Position numbers and translations under genes: made by a program. A DNA stretch of 30,221 nt from an uncultured Collinsella sp. (GTDB lineage: Bacteria; Actinomycetota; Coriobacteriia; Coriobacteriales; Coriobacteriaceae): positions 1-30,221 of the forward strand of contig CAKTVQ010000018.1 in the NCBI GenBank assembly GCA_934630375.1, given 5' to 3'. This document shows, in pieces, positions 7,682-14,736 of the stretch; within the stretch, counting starts at the first letter, position 1, and the number at the start of each line of letters is the position of its first letter. Below the pieces are notes generated by a model that was not told where the DNA came from, made no database searches, and saw only the letters and a list, made by a program, of their open reading frames with translations.

Positions 7682-9571
7682 ATGAACGGAGTTTTGCTCA
7701 TGGTTGTGGCCGCGGCGGTGCTCGCCTGCGGCTATCTGGGCTACGGCCGCTGGCTGGCCAACAAGTGGGGCGTTGACAAAGAGGCCCTCACGCCGGCCAA
7801 GCGCATGAAGGACGGCAAGAGCTTCTCGCCCGTCTCCGCCTTTACCGCGTTCTCGCACCAGTTCAGCTCGATCTGCGGTGCTGGCCCTGTCACGGGTACG
7901 ATCGTCGCCATGGCCTTTGGCTGGCTGCCCGTCGTGCTCTGGGTCCTCGTCGGCGGCATCTTCTTTGGCGCCGTCCACGACTTTGGTGCTCTGTACGCTT
8001 CGATGAAGAACAACGGCAAGTCGCTCGCTCAGCTCATCGAGAAGTACATCGGCAAGACCGGCCGTCGCCTGTTCCTGCTGTTCTGCTGGCTGTTCTGCAT
8101 CATCGTCATCGCCGCCTTCACTGACATGGTCTGCAAGACGTTCATGTTCACCCCGGCCGTTGACGCTTCTGGCGCCGCTACCGGTGCCATCGACTTCACC
8201 AAGTCCTATGCCGCTGGCTGCGCTGGCACCATCTCCATCCTGTTCACCTTCGTCGCTATCGCCTTTGGTTGGGCCCAGAAGAAGTTCAACCTCACCGGTG
8301 CCGCCGAGTTCGTCACCGGCGTGGTCCTCATGGTTCTCATGTTCGCCGTCGGTATGCAGTTCCCGGTCTACCTGGATAAGTTCCAGTGGTTCGCCGTCGT
8401 CATGGTCTACCTGGTCTTCGCTGGCGCTATGCCCATCCAGATGCTCAAGACCCCGCGTGACTACCTCACTTCCATCATGATGATCGTCATGATCGTTTGC
8501 GCTGTCCTCGGCATCGTCGTCCTGGGCGTCAACGGTCAGGCCACCATCACCGCTCCGGTCTTCACCGGCTTCTCCACTGCCTCCGGCATGATGTTCCCGG
8601 TCCTGTTCGTTTCCGTCGCTTGCGGTGCTCTCTCCGGTTTCCACAGCCTCGTTTCTTCCGGCACCTCTTCTAAGCAGGTCGAGAAGGAGCAGGACGCCGT
8701 CAAGGTCGGTTATGGCGCCATGATCGTCGAGTCCTTCGTCGGCATCCTTGCCATCATCGTCGCCGGCATCATGTTCTCCGACATGAACACCGCCGGCACC
8801 GGTGCCCTCAACGCCGGCGTCGCTTCCACCCCGTTCCAGATCTTCGCCGCTGGTATCTCCCGCGGTATGCAGGCCTTCGGTGTTGACGGCACGCTCGCTA
8901 CCGTCTTTATGACCATGAACGTTTCCGCTCTGGCCCTGACCTCGCTCGATGCCGTCGCCCGCATCGCCCGCACCTCGTTCTCCGAGTTCTTTGCCCAGAC
9001 CAACGACGCCCTGGCCATCGAGTCCAAGGCCGGCTACATGAAGGTTCTCGGCAACCCCTGGTTCGCCACGGTCGTCACCCTGCTTCCCGGTCTCGCCCTT
9101 GCCTTTGGTGGCTATGCCAACATCTGGCCGCTCTTTGGTGCTTCCAACCAGCTGCTCGGCGGTATGACCATGATCACCCTCGCCGTGTTCTGCAAGTGCA
9201 CCGGCCGCAAGGGCTGGATGCTCTACGTGCCCGTCGCCTTCCTGCTCTGCTGCACCTTCACCTCGCTGGTCCAGAGCGCCATGGGCTGCATGACCGCTGT
9301 CCAGGCTTACGGCTTCTTCGGCACCATCCCGGCTACCGCCACCACGGCCGCCGTCTCCGTCGCCGCCACCAAGGGCCTGCAGCTCGTTTTCGCCGTCCTG
9401 CTGATGGTCCTGGGCCTCATCGTCGCCGTCAACTGCCTCAAGGAGTTCTTCGGCAAGGAGGCCGGCTCCATGCCTGACGAGGAGCCCGAGTGGTCCGAGA
9501 TGGGCAAGGCCGAGTACGGTCGCGCCGCTGCCGCTGAAGTTCCTGCCGACGCCGAGGCCGCCCAGGCTTAG
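7682..9571 (+). CDS. cstA: CstA-family carbon starvation / peptide or pyruvate transporter
   Basis: This is a 629-aa polytopic membrane protein of the CstA family, whose characterised members are linked to uptake of peptides or pyruvate. The N-terminal family signature is clear: YGRWL in the first helix, then SPVSAFTAFSHQFSSICGAGPVTG around residue 60 and GAVHDFGALYASM near 100. Many hydrophobic helices follow through residue about 590, ending in an acidic cytoplasmic tail. The ribosome binding site GAGGAGGAAA lies just before ATG 7682. Codons end overwhelmingly in C or G, stronger than in the preceding operon, which suggests high expression. The leader peptide and attenuator upstream suggest control by branched-chain amino acid supply, which would fit a peptide importer. 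The substrate cannot be read from the sequence. Confidence 0.93.
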   Translation: MNGVLLMVVAAAVLACGYLGYGRWLANKWGVDKEALTPAKRMKDGKSFSPVSAFTAFSHQFSSICGAGPVTGTIVAMAFGWLPVVLWVLVGGIFFGAVHDFGALYASMKNNGKSLAQLIEKYIGKTGRRLFLLFCWLFCIIVIAAFTDMVCKTFMFTPAVDASGAATGAIDFTKSYAAGCAGTISILFTFVAIAFGWAQKKFNLTGAAEFVTGVVLMVLMFAVGMQFPVYLDKFQWFAVVMVYLVFAGAMPIQMLKTPRDYLTSIMMIVMIVCAVLGIVVLGVNGQATITAPVFTGFSTASGMMFPVLFVSVACGALSGFHSLVSSGTSSKQVEKEQDAVKVGYGAMIVESFVGILAIIVAGIMFSDMNTAGTGALNAGVASTPFQIFAAGISRGMQAFGVDGTLATVFMTMNVSALALTSLDAVARIARTSFSEFFAQTNDALAIESKAGYMKVLGNPWFATVVTLLPGLALAFGGYANIWPLFGASNQLLGGMTMITLAVFCKCTGRKGWMLYVPVAFLLCCTFTSLVQSAMGCMTAVQAYGFFGTIPATATTAAVSVAATKGLQLVFAVLLMVLGLIVAVNCLKEFFGKEAGSMPDEEPEWSEMGKAEYGRAAAAEVPADAEAAQA

Positions 9572-9610
9572 TCGGTCGGACGGGTTGAATCTCCCATCTA
9601 TTTGACTCGG

Positions 9611-9649
9611 AAAGACCGGGTCCGCAATCAAGCGGACCCGGTCTTTTTT
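9611..9649 (+). terminator. Intrinsic terminator of cstA
   Basis: A perfect 15-bp stem (9611-9625 with 9632-9646) closes an AATCAA loop and runs into a T tract ending at 9649. It cleanly separates cstA from the next gene. Confidence 0.95.
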
Positions 9650-9754
9650 CTTGTGAGAACAGGTGGTGCAAGGGCGTTCTCGCAGATGTTTTGCGTGGAT
9701 AGGCTCGTGCGTTGTACCATATGGACGTATATGTGTGCATATGAAAGGGGCCCC

Positions 9755-11947
9755 GTGGCCAAGACGGTATATTCCGATAATCAAAACAATGTCGATGCTC
9801 TGGCTGAGCGCCTGAGCAGCCAGACATCGCTTTCTGCTGAGCGTGCCAAGCTGGTTGCCTACGATCTGCTTTGCCGTAAGGCGCTCAAGATTAAGTCGAG
9901 TGCACTGGCGCAGATTTTCCGCTCCGTCGATAAGGAATGCGACACCAAGGCGATGCGCGATGAGCTTATCGAGGCAAATATCGTGACCAAGATCGAGGGT
10001 AGCGGCATTAACGGGCGCCCGGCGTTCTATACCATCAATGCTGAGATCCGCGATGCCCAGGAGCAGCCTGCCGAGTCCGTCGAAGATTTTGTCGTCGAGG
10101 ATTCCGCTGACGTGCCTGCTGTGGAAGAAGTTGCTCCGCATGAGCATGTCGATACCGATGAGTTGCTCGATGAGAACGTCGTGCGCGCCTTTACGGCCAA
10201 GGCAGGACGCGGCGGTTTTGGCGGGGGTGGCAAGCGCGATGCGCAGCGCCGCGCCCAGCAGGAGCGCTTCCGTCGCGCCGTTGCTCAAAAGGGTGAGACG
10301 GATGCCGAGGCTGTTGAGAACGAGGTTGCTGCCGAGTCGCAGAAGCCCGCGAAGGAGCAAAAGCCCGTGGAGGCCCAAGAGCCCAAGCGTCGTCGCGGTG
10401 CTCACTTTAAGGCTGCGCGGCAGGATGTCGCGCGTGAGGTTGAAGAGCCTTCCGAGGTTGCAGACGATGTTGAGGAGTCTGCCAAGAGGGCTCCGGGTTC
10501 GTGTCGTCCCGGCCGCGGTTTTGCGGGACGCGCGTATCCCGTAAAGCGTCAGGAGAAGGGCGAGCCGGCTTCGACCGCTCAGGCCGAGAAGGCCGAACAA
10601 ACCGAGAAAACCGTTGAGCCGGCGACTCGCGAGCAGAAGCCTGTTGAGCCGCAGCTTGAGGTTGATGCCGAGGCCAAGGGCCAGCAGCCTACTGATGAGC
10701 GGACGGAGCAGAGCGCGTCGAGCAAGCCTCGCCGCCGTCGCCATCGTGGGGGCCGCAGTTCCCATGCCGAGACTGCAACCGAGAAGACCACGCCGCAGGA
10801 CGAGGATGCGACTGCCGAGGTTTCTTCGGGGCAGCCTAAGCGCCAGCCGGCGAAGGAGAGCAAGTCCGATCGTCCGCAGAAGCAGGCGTCTATGCCGAAG
10901 CGCGAGCGCAATTCCCAAGGCGATTCTAAGCGCAAGTCTCAGAAGAAACCGGAGTCTGCCGCAGCAGATGCTGCTGCCCAGCAGCCCGAGTCGGCCGTCC
11001 ACGGCGAGGTATCGGCGTTTGCCCTTGCCCGCGTTTTAGGCAGGCAGCTGCTCAAAGTTGTCCCTACGCCTACGGCGCTCTCTAAGATCAAGGAGCAGCA
11101 GACACAGATCGTAAAGGTCGAGGGCAAGGACGGCAAAAAGGCTCCGCAGCGCACTCAGCACAACGAGATGTCCAACCGCAAGATTGCCGAGGAGATTGCA
11201 ATCATCCAGGCTTGGATCGAGCAAAACCGAGGTGCCGATACGCCGGTTGCCTCGCGCCGCCAGCGTGCCTACCAGATTTTTAACGACGAGAAGGCTTTTG
11301 ACGGCAAGCACGGCGAGCGCCTAATTCGGCGTATGACCGAAAAGGGCATCAGCATGCAGGCGATTAAGGTCGCCCCCAACCGCCCCGTGCACTTTACGGG
11401 TTTCTTTACGCTGGGCGCCGACAAGCCGTTCATTATGGTCGAGAACCTGGACACCTATGACGAGATCGTCAAGCTCCTGCGCGGCCGCAAGCATGCCAAG
11501 CTCTTTGGCACCAAGGTGGGCGGCGTGATCTTTGGCGGCGGCTGCAAGGCGAGCGTTTCGCACGCTCTGGATGATTATCTGGCCGAGATCGGCTATCGCT
11601 TTAACTATGTCTATTACGTGGGCGACATCGATCGAGAGGGTGCGCGCATTGTCGAGCAGGCCCGTAATGCCAATGTCGTTGAGATTCGCCTGCATGCCGG
11701 TATGTATCGCGCCATGCTCGCCGAGCACAAACGCCGCGTGAAGGCCGGCGGCGAGTGCGAGCCCGCGGCTGCCAACCAGGGCGTGCCGCAGAATCTGGCG
11801 GCCACGATCAAGGATCTGCCCATGGTCACGCGCGTGCAGTTCCGCAACGTGCTGCGCGAGGGCGGACGCATTCCGCAGGAGATTCTGATGACCGCCGACT
11901 ATCGGGATGGCGACTCGGGAAGCTTCGACCGCATGCTGAACAACTAA
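9755..11947 (+). CDS. Orphan protein with a C-terminal JetD-like TOPRIM domain
   Basis: The product is 730 aa with no recognised name. Residues 1-95 look like a small helical, winged-helix-type domain ending in GINGRPAFYTI. Residues about 100-430 are a low-complexity linker rich in Ala, Glu, Lys, Gln and Arg, with RRRRHRGGR-type basic patches. The folded C-terminus (about 440-730) carries an acidic strand IMVENLDTYDE (E563), a glycine-rich GGVIFGGG segment and YYVGDIDREGARI (D624, D626). That order of Glu then Asp-x-Asp-x-x-Gly matches the TOPRIM fold of DUF2220/DUF2399 proteins, including the Wadjet nuclease subunit JetD. No JetA/B/C or other SMC genes flank it. I chose GTG 9755 because AAAGGGG lies 4 nt upstream; ATG 9731 lacks such a site. 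TTGCGT (9691-9696) and TACCAT (9715-9720) may be its promoter. The TOPRIM assignment is motif-based inference. Confidence 0.75.
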   Translation: MAKTVYSDNQNNVDALAERLSSQTSLSAERAKLVAYDLLCRKALKIKSSALAQIFRSVDKECDTKAMRDELIEANIVTKIEGSGINGRPAFYTINAEIRDAQEQPAESVEDFVVEDSADVPAVEEVAPHEHVDTDELLDENVVRAFTAKAGRGGFGGGGKRDAQRRAQQERFRRAVAQKGETDAEAVENEVAAESQKPAKEQKPVEAQEPKRRRGAHFKAARQDVAREVEEPSEVADDVEESAKRAPGSCRPGRGFAGRAYPVKRQEKGEPASTAQAEKAEQTEKTVEPATREQKPVEPQLEVDAEAKGQQPTDERTEQSASSKPRRRRHRGGRSSHAETATEKTTPQDEDATAEVSSGQPKRQPAKESKSDRPQKQASMPKRERNSQGDSKRKSQKKPESAAADAAAQQPESAVHGEVSAFALARVLGRQLLKVVPTPTALSKIKEQQTQIVKVEGKDGKKAPQRTQHNEMSNRKIAEEIAIIQAWIEQNRGADTPVASRRQRAYQIFNDEKAFDGKHGERLIRRMTEKGISMQAIKVAPNRPVHFTGFFTLGADKPFIMVENLDTYDEIVKLLRGRKHAKLFGTKVGGVIFGGGCKASVSHALDDYLAEIGYRFNYVYYVGDIDREGARIVEQARNANVVEIRLHAGMYRAMLAEHKRRVKAGGECEPAAANQGVPQNLAATIKDLPMVTRVQFRNVLREGGRIPQEILMTADYRDGDSGSFDRMLNN

Positions 11948-11950
11948 ATT

Positions 11951-11979
11951 CCGCCGTTCTACCGAACGGCGGACTTCTT
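11951..11979 (+). terminator. Probable terminator of the TOPRIM gene
   Basis: A perfect 9-bp stem (11951-11959 with 11964-11972) closes a TACC loop 3 bp after the stop codon. The tail (ACTTCTT) is only moderately T-rich. Confidence 0.6.
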
Positions 11980-11987
11980 GACGCTGC

Positions 11988-12087
11988 GAGGGGCCCTGGC
12001 ACGGCAATCTGACGTTCAACTTCGGCGGCGCGACCAGAAGGTCAGCGCCGCCTTGTTTCACGTCACCTTGCCATACCGGGACCCCTC
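11988..12087. repeat. 100-bp imperfect inverted repeat
   Basis: The two halves of this segment are complementary along almost their whole length. The outer part pairs GAGGGG...GGCAA with TTGCC...CCCCTC. The centre is a clean nested hairpin: GGCGGCGC (12024-12031) with GCGCCGCC (12045-12052), enclosing GACC-AGAA-GGTC. Several outer mismatches are C opposite A on this strand, which become G-U wobbles in a minus-strand transcript. Its sequence differs from the long-hairpin repeats at 7018 and 29934. TTGTTT after the inner stem could give some termination on the + strand. Confidence 0.7.
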
Positions 12088-12109
12088 TCGCTGTCACGTC
12101 CAAAACATC

Positions 12110-12175
12110 AAGGCACGTGGCCTTCTTTGCGTGCGGAACTCGCGACAAACTTAATGCCCGGCCCGTCGGGGCCAC
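12110..12175. repeat. Truncated long-hairpin repeat, copy B (right half)
   Basis: GTGGCCTTC (12117-12125) and the following TTTGCGTGCGGAACTCGCGA are nearly identical to the right half of copy A (7090-7119). A right-arm-like stretch follows (12146-12172). The ATTAA loop is gone, the inner left stem is reduced to AAGGCAC, and no left arm is present upstream. This is a decayed or rearranged copy. Confidence 0.75.
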
Positions 12176-12180
12176 ACGCC

Positions 12181-12390
12181 ATTTTGTAGATTACGGCTCG
12201 CTTTTTGGATCGGGGCTGATATTTCTTGATGCGAGGCACTCTCGGCTGATACGGGGCGGAGGGATTCCGCGTCCGCCTGGTCGGCGGCCGCGCCCCGCTG
12301 CGTCGCTTCGCTCCTTGCGTGCTGCGCTGGAAAACGCTTCGCGTTTCCTCAGCTCCGCACCCTTGCGGGTTCGAATTCCTCCGCTTGCCC
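12181..12390. other. Unresolved GC-rich tract with tRNA-like fragments
   Basis: I see no supportable gene here. GGGGCGGAGGGATTC (12255-12269) matches 14 of 15 bases of the tRNA-Gln 3' part (plus-strand copy 12444-12458). In the other orientation, GGGTTCGAATTCC (12367-12379) looks like a lone tRNA T-arm. Between them is a GC-rich stretch with small hairpins such as AAACGC-TTC-GCGTTT. It may be debris from events at the tRNA-Gln 3' end. Open frames that cross it are rich in Arg/Gly/Ser and look spurious. Confidence 0.4.
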
Positions 12391-12430
12391 ACAAGAAAGC
12401 GCCCTGGGCCGTTATGGGCTTAGGGCGCTC
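12391..12430 (-). terminator. Intrinsic terminator of tRNA-Gln
   Basis: On the minus strand AGCGCCCT (12422-12429) pairs with AGGGCGCT (12398-12405), with further G-C pairing inside, and TTTCTTGT follows. It lies 9 bp past the tRNA 3' end. Confidence 0.85.
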
Positions 12431-12438
12431 AGTTTTAA

Positions 12439-12513
12439 TGGCTGGGACGGAGGGATTCGAACCCCCAACAGCCGGCACCAAAAACCGGAGTTCTACCGTT
12501 GAACTACGTCCCA
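12439..12513 (-). tRNA. tRNA-Gln (anticodon UUG), CCA encoded
   Basis: Read on the minus strand, the acceptor TGGGACG pairs perfectly with CGTCCCA, followed by G73 and an encoded CCA. The D arm is GTTC/GAAC. The anticodon stem CCGGT/GCCGG encloses TTTTGGT, giving anticodon TTG, which reads CAA/CAG glutamine codons. The T arm has the standard TTCGAAT loop. The full length is 75 nt including CCA. Confidence 0.96.
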
Positions 12514-12551
12514 ATGTGTGGTGTTGCCCAAAAGCAACTCGTCTAGTTTAC

Positions 12552-13457
12552 CTAATCTGCGAGGGCATCGCAAACGCCGTCGAGTAGGCGTACGGCGAGC
12601 GTCTGCGCGTCGCTGGCCGTGAAGGTGCCGTTGTAGCGCGTCATGCCCGTGAGCTCAATGCGAATGCGAGCCGGCTTCTGCTGCGCGGCGACATTGGCGG
12701 TGCGGATGCGCTGGGCCAGGTTGTGGCACTCGGCGAGGGCAATCGTGGCGCGTGGCGCGGCGTCGGCGGGCAGCTCGTCGCTTGCGATCTCGAGCACCAG
12801 GTCAACGTTGGTTGGGACCTCGGAGTCGCAGAGCATCATGCCGCTGTTGTCGGTCGTTGCCGTGGCGATATTCCACATGCGCGACGCAACACTGCGCGCG
12901 ATGGGGTCCTCGCCGATAACGGCAATCTGGAAGCGCTCGAGCACGTTGGCGGCGCGAGCAAAACCGATGCGGGACTCGGCCTCGGTGACCGAGGGCTTGC
13001 CCTCCCACACATGGTGCAGGCGGTTGATGTAGGCGTAGGTGTCCTGGAAGGCCATGCCGTCGGCAAACAGGCCGACATTTTCCTGGAACTGCTGCAGGGC
13101 GGCCTCGGTATGCGGACCAAAGTAGCCGTCGTCCTCGCCGCAGGCAAAGCCCAAAACGTTGAGAGCGCGCTGCAGGGCCTGCACATCGGCGCCATGGAAA
13201 TTGGGCATGCGCAGATACAGAGTGCGGTCGCCCAGCTTATACGAGGCGTCGACCAGGGCGCTCCAACAGGGGATATCGACGGCATGACCGGCAGCAAGGC
13301 CGCTGTCGAGCCTGAAGGTGCTGACGGCCTGCTCGGTGGTGGTGCCAAAGCGCTTGTCGGCAACCTCGGTGTCATCGATTGTATAGCCGAGCTGCAGAAG
13401 GCGGGACTGGACGTCCTCGACGGCTGCTCCCTGCATGCCCGTTGTAATAGGTTCCAT
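12552..13457 (-). CDS. Cytoplasmic protein with two peptidoglycan-binding-type domains
   Basis: The 301-aa product starts with two PG_binding_1-like repeats. The first is at about residues 5-65 (GAAVEDVQSRLLQLGY...RFGTTTEQAVSTFR) and the second at about 83-145 (GADVQALQRALNVLGF...YFGPHTEAALQQFQ). The C-terminal half (about 170-301) alternates strands and helices and ends in an amphipathic helix; I recognise no catalytic motif, and the zinc ligands of Amidase_3 enzymes are not evident. There is no signal peptide or membrane segment. The overall plan recalls CwlM of mycobacteria, a cytosolic, catalytically silent amidase relative that regulates MurA, but that link is only suggestive. The ribosome binding site AAAGGGG lies 7 nt before the ATG. 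The gene stands downstream of the polyprenyl synthase on the same strand. Confidence 0.8.
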   Translation of the reverse strand: MEPITTGMQGAAVEDVQSRLLQLGYTIDDTEVADKRFGTTTEQAVSTFRLDSGLAAGHAVDIPCWSALVDASYKLGDRTLYLRMPNFHGADVQALQRALNVLGFACGEDDGYFGPHTEAALQQFQENVGLFADGMAFQDTYAYINRLHHVWEGKPSVTEAESRIGFARAANVLERFQIAVIGEDPIARSVASRMWNIATATTDNSGMMLCDSEVPTNVDLVLEIASDELPADAAPRATIALAECHNLAQRIRTANVAAQQKPARIRIELTGMTRYNGTFTASDAQTLAVRLLDGVCDALAD

Positions 13458-13595
13458 GAACGAACCCCTTTCGGCGTACCATTCGTACTATTTGAGCGTG
13501 TGTCGGATAGACAACGCAAAGGGATGCATAAACATGCACTCAACAGTGTAGCAAGTTGTACCCAAATACGCTGCTGACAGGTTTTATAACCCCCG

Positions 13596-14621
13596 CTAGT
13601 TAAGGCGCTCCACAAAGAAATCTGCCATGGAGAGGAACAGTTCACGTGCATGCGGGTCGAGCGAAACGTCCTCGATGGCCGCTTTGGCCTTGGCGGTCAG
13701 GTCGAGCGCATAAGTGTGGGCGTAATCGATAGAGCCGGTCTCCTGGAAGATCTCCACGGCGCGTGCGAGCTGCGCGGGGTCCTCGGTGCCCGAGGAAAGG
13801 ATCGCTTCAATCTCGTCGTGATAGCGCTCATCAGACAGGGCGTGCACGGCAACGAGCGTGCGCTTACCCTCGGTGATGTCGGTGCGGAAGTCCTTGTTGG
13901 CGGCCTCCTTGGTGCCGATCAAGTTGAGCAGGTCGTCTTGAATTTGGAAGGCAAGGCCCGTGTGCAGGCCAAAGGCGCGCAGTGCCTCAATTTGCTCCTC
14001 GCTGCCTCCGCCAATGATGGCTCCGGCGGCAAGCGGCGTCGCTCCGCTGTAGTACGCGGTCTTGTGCGTCGCCATGTCCAGATAATCGTCGACCGAAATG
14101 TCAAAGCGCCCGTCGCGGACCCAGCCCAGGTCGAGCGCCTGGCCCTCGATGGTACGGACTATCATCTCGGTAAGCTCGTGGAGCACGCGAAGCTTCACGT
14201 CTGCGTTGAGTGTGGGGTCGTCGAGAACCGTCTTGGTGACCATGGTGAGCGCCAGGTCACCGCAGTTGATGGCAAGACCGGTGCCCTCGGTAAGGTGCAT
14301 GCAGGGCTTGCCGCGACGAATCTGCCCGTTGTCGGCGATGTCGTCGTGGATGAGTGCGCCCGACTGAAAGTGCTCGATGGCCGCCGCTGCGCTGCGGGCG
14401 CTCTCAAAGCTGCCGCCCACCGCGGTGGCGGCGAGCATGCAGATGAGCGGGCGGTGGCGTTTACCGGCGTTGGCCGTAAATGCCGAGAGCGGGGTATACA
14501 GGTAGCGCTCGATATCGGCGGAAGTCGCCTGTCCGTCAAAGAACGTGGCCAGATAGTCGTTAATCTGGTCAAAGTGCTGGGCTAAAAAGCTGGTAAACGG
14601 ACTGGACACGGGTTCTCGCAT
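13596..14621 (-). CDS. Polyprenyl diphosphate synthase (trans-isoprenyl family)
   Basis: This condenses isopentenyl diphosphate with allylic diphosphates to make a polyprenyl or geranylgeranyl-type chain, for quinone or related lipid synthesis. GKRHRP lies at 53-58. The first aspartate-rich motif DDIAD lies at residues 93-97 in ALIHDDIAD, followed by RRGKP. The second is FQIQDDLLN (225-233), whose last position is Asn rather than the usual Asp. KTAYYSGATPLAAG lies between them. The length of 341 aa fits the family. No strong ribosome binding site precedes the chosen ATG. The chain length of the product cannot be read with confidence. Confidence 0.9.
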   Translation of the reverse strand: MREPVSSPFTSFLAQHFDQINDYLATFFDGQATSADIERYLYTPLSAFTANAGKRHRPLICMLAATAVGGSFESARSAAAAIEHFQSGALIHDDIADNGQIRRGKPCMHLTEGTGLAINCGDLALTMVTKTVLDDPTLNADVKLRVLHELTEMIVRTIEGQALDLGWVRDGRFDISVDDYLDMATHKTAYYSGATPLAAGAIIGGGSEEQIEALRAFGLHTGLAFQIQDDLLNLIGTKEAANKDFRTDITEGKRTLVAVHALSDERYHDEIEAILSSGTEDPAQLARAVEIFQETGSIDYAHTYALDLTAKAKAAIEDVSLDPHARELFLSMADFFVERLN

Positions 14622-14736
14622 TCTTTGATAGGTTGCATCGTTGCATTATGCAGACAACATATTGCCACATTAGGGCGTCGAGCGCGGCGGTTGAAGACGA
14701 TTGGTCCATGCGGCCGCAAGTGCGGTAGGGGCTTGG

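Noticed and set aside
7523..11002. A very long minus-strand open frame, about 1159 codons
   Set aside because: It runs antisense to cstA and the TOPRIM gene, is full of low-complexity Leu/Arg/Gly/Asp stretches, and exists because of the GC-rich codon bias of the real + strand genes.
9755..11947. Wadjet (JetABCD) defence operon
   Set aside because: Neighbours are cstA, tRNA-Gln and housekeeping genes; no SMC-like ATPase or kleisin subunit genes are present, so only the single domain resemblance stands.
12255..12393. A second tRNA gene, possibly tRNA-Sec or tRNA-Ser, suggested by the T-arm-like motif
   Set aside because: The flanking strands do not give a consistent acceptor stem, D arm and anticodon arm in either orientation.
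12117..12587. Small open frames on both strands across the tRNA-Gln region
   Set aside because: They overlap a clear tRNA and repeats, and their Arg/Ser/Pro-rich translations look like typical spurious frames.
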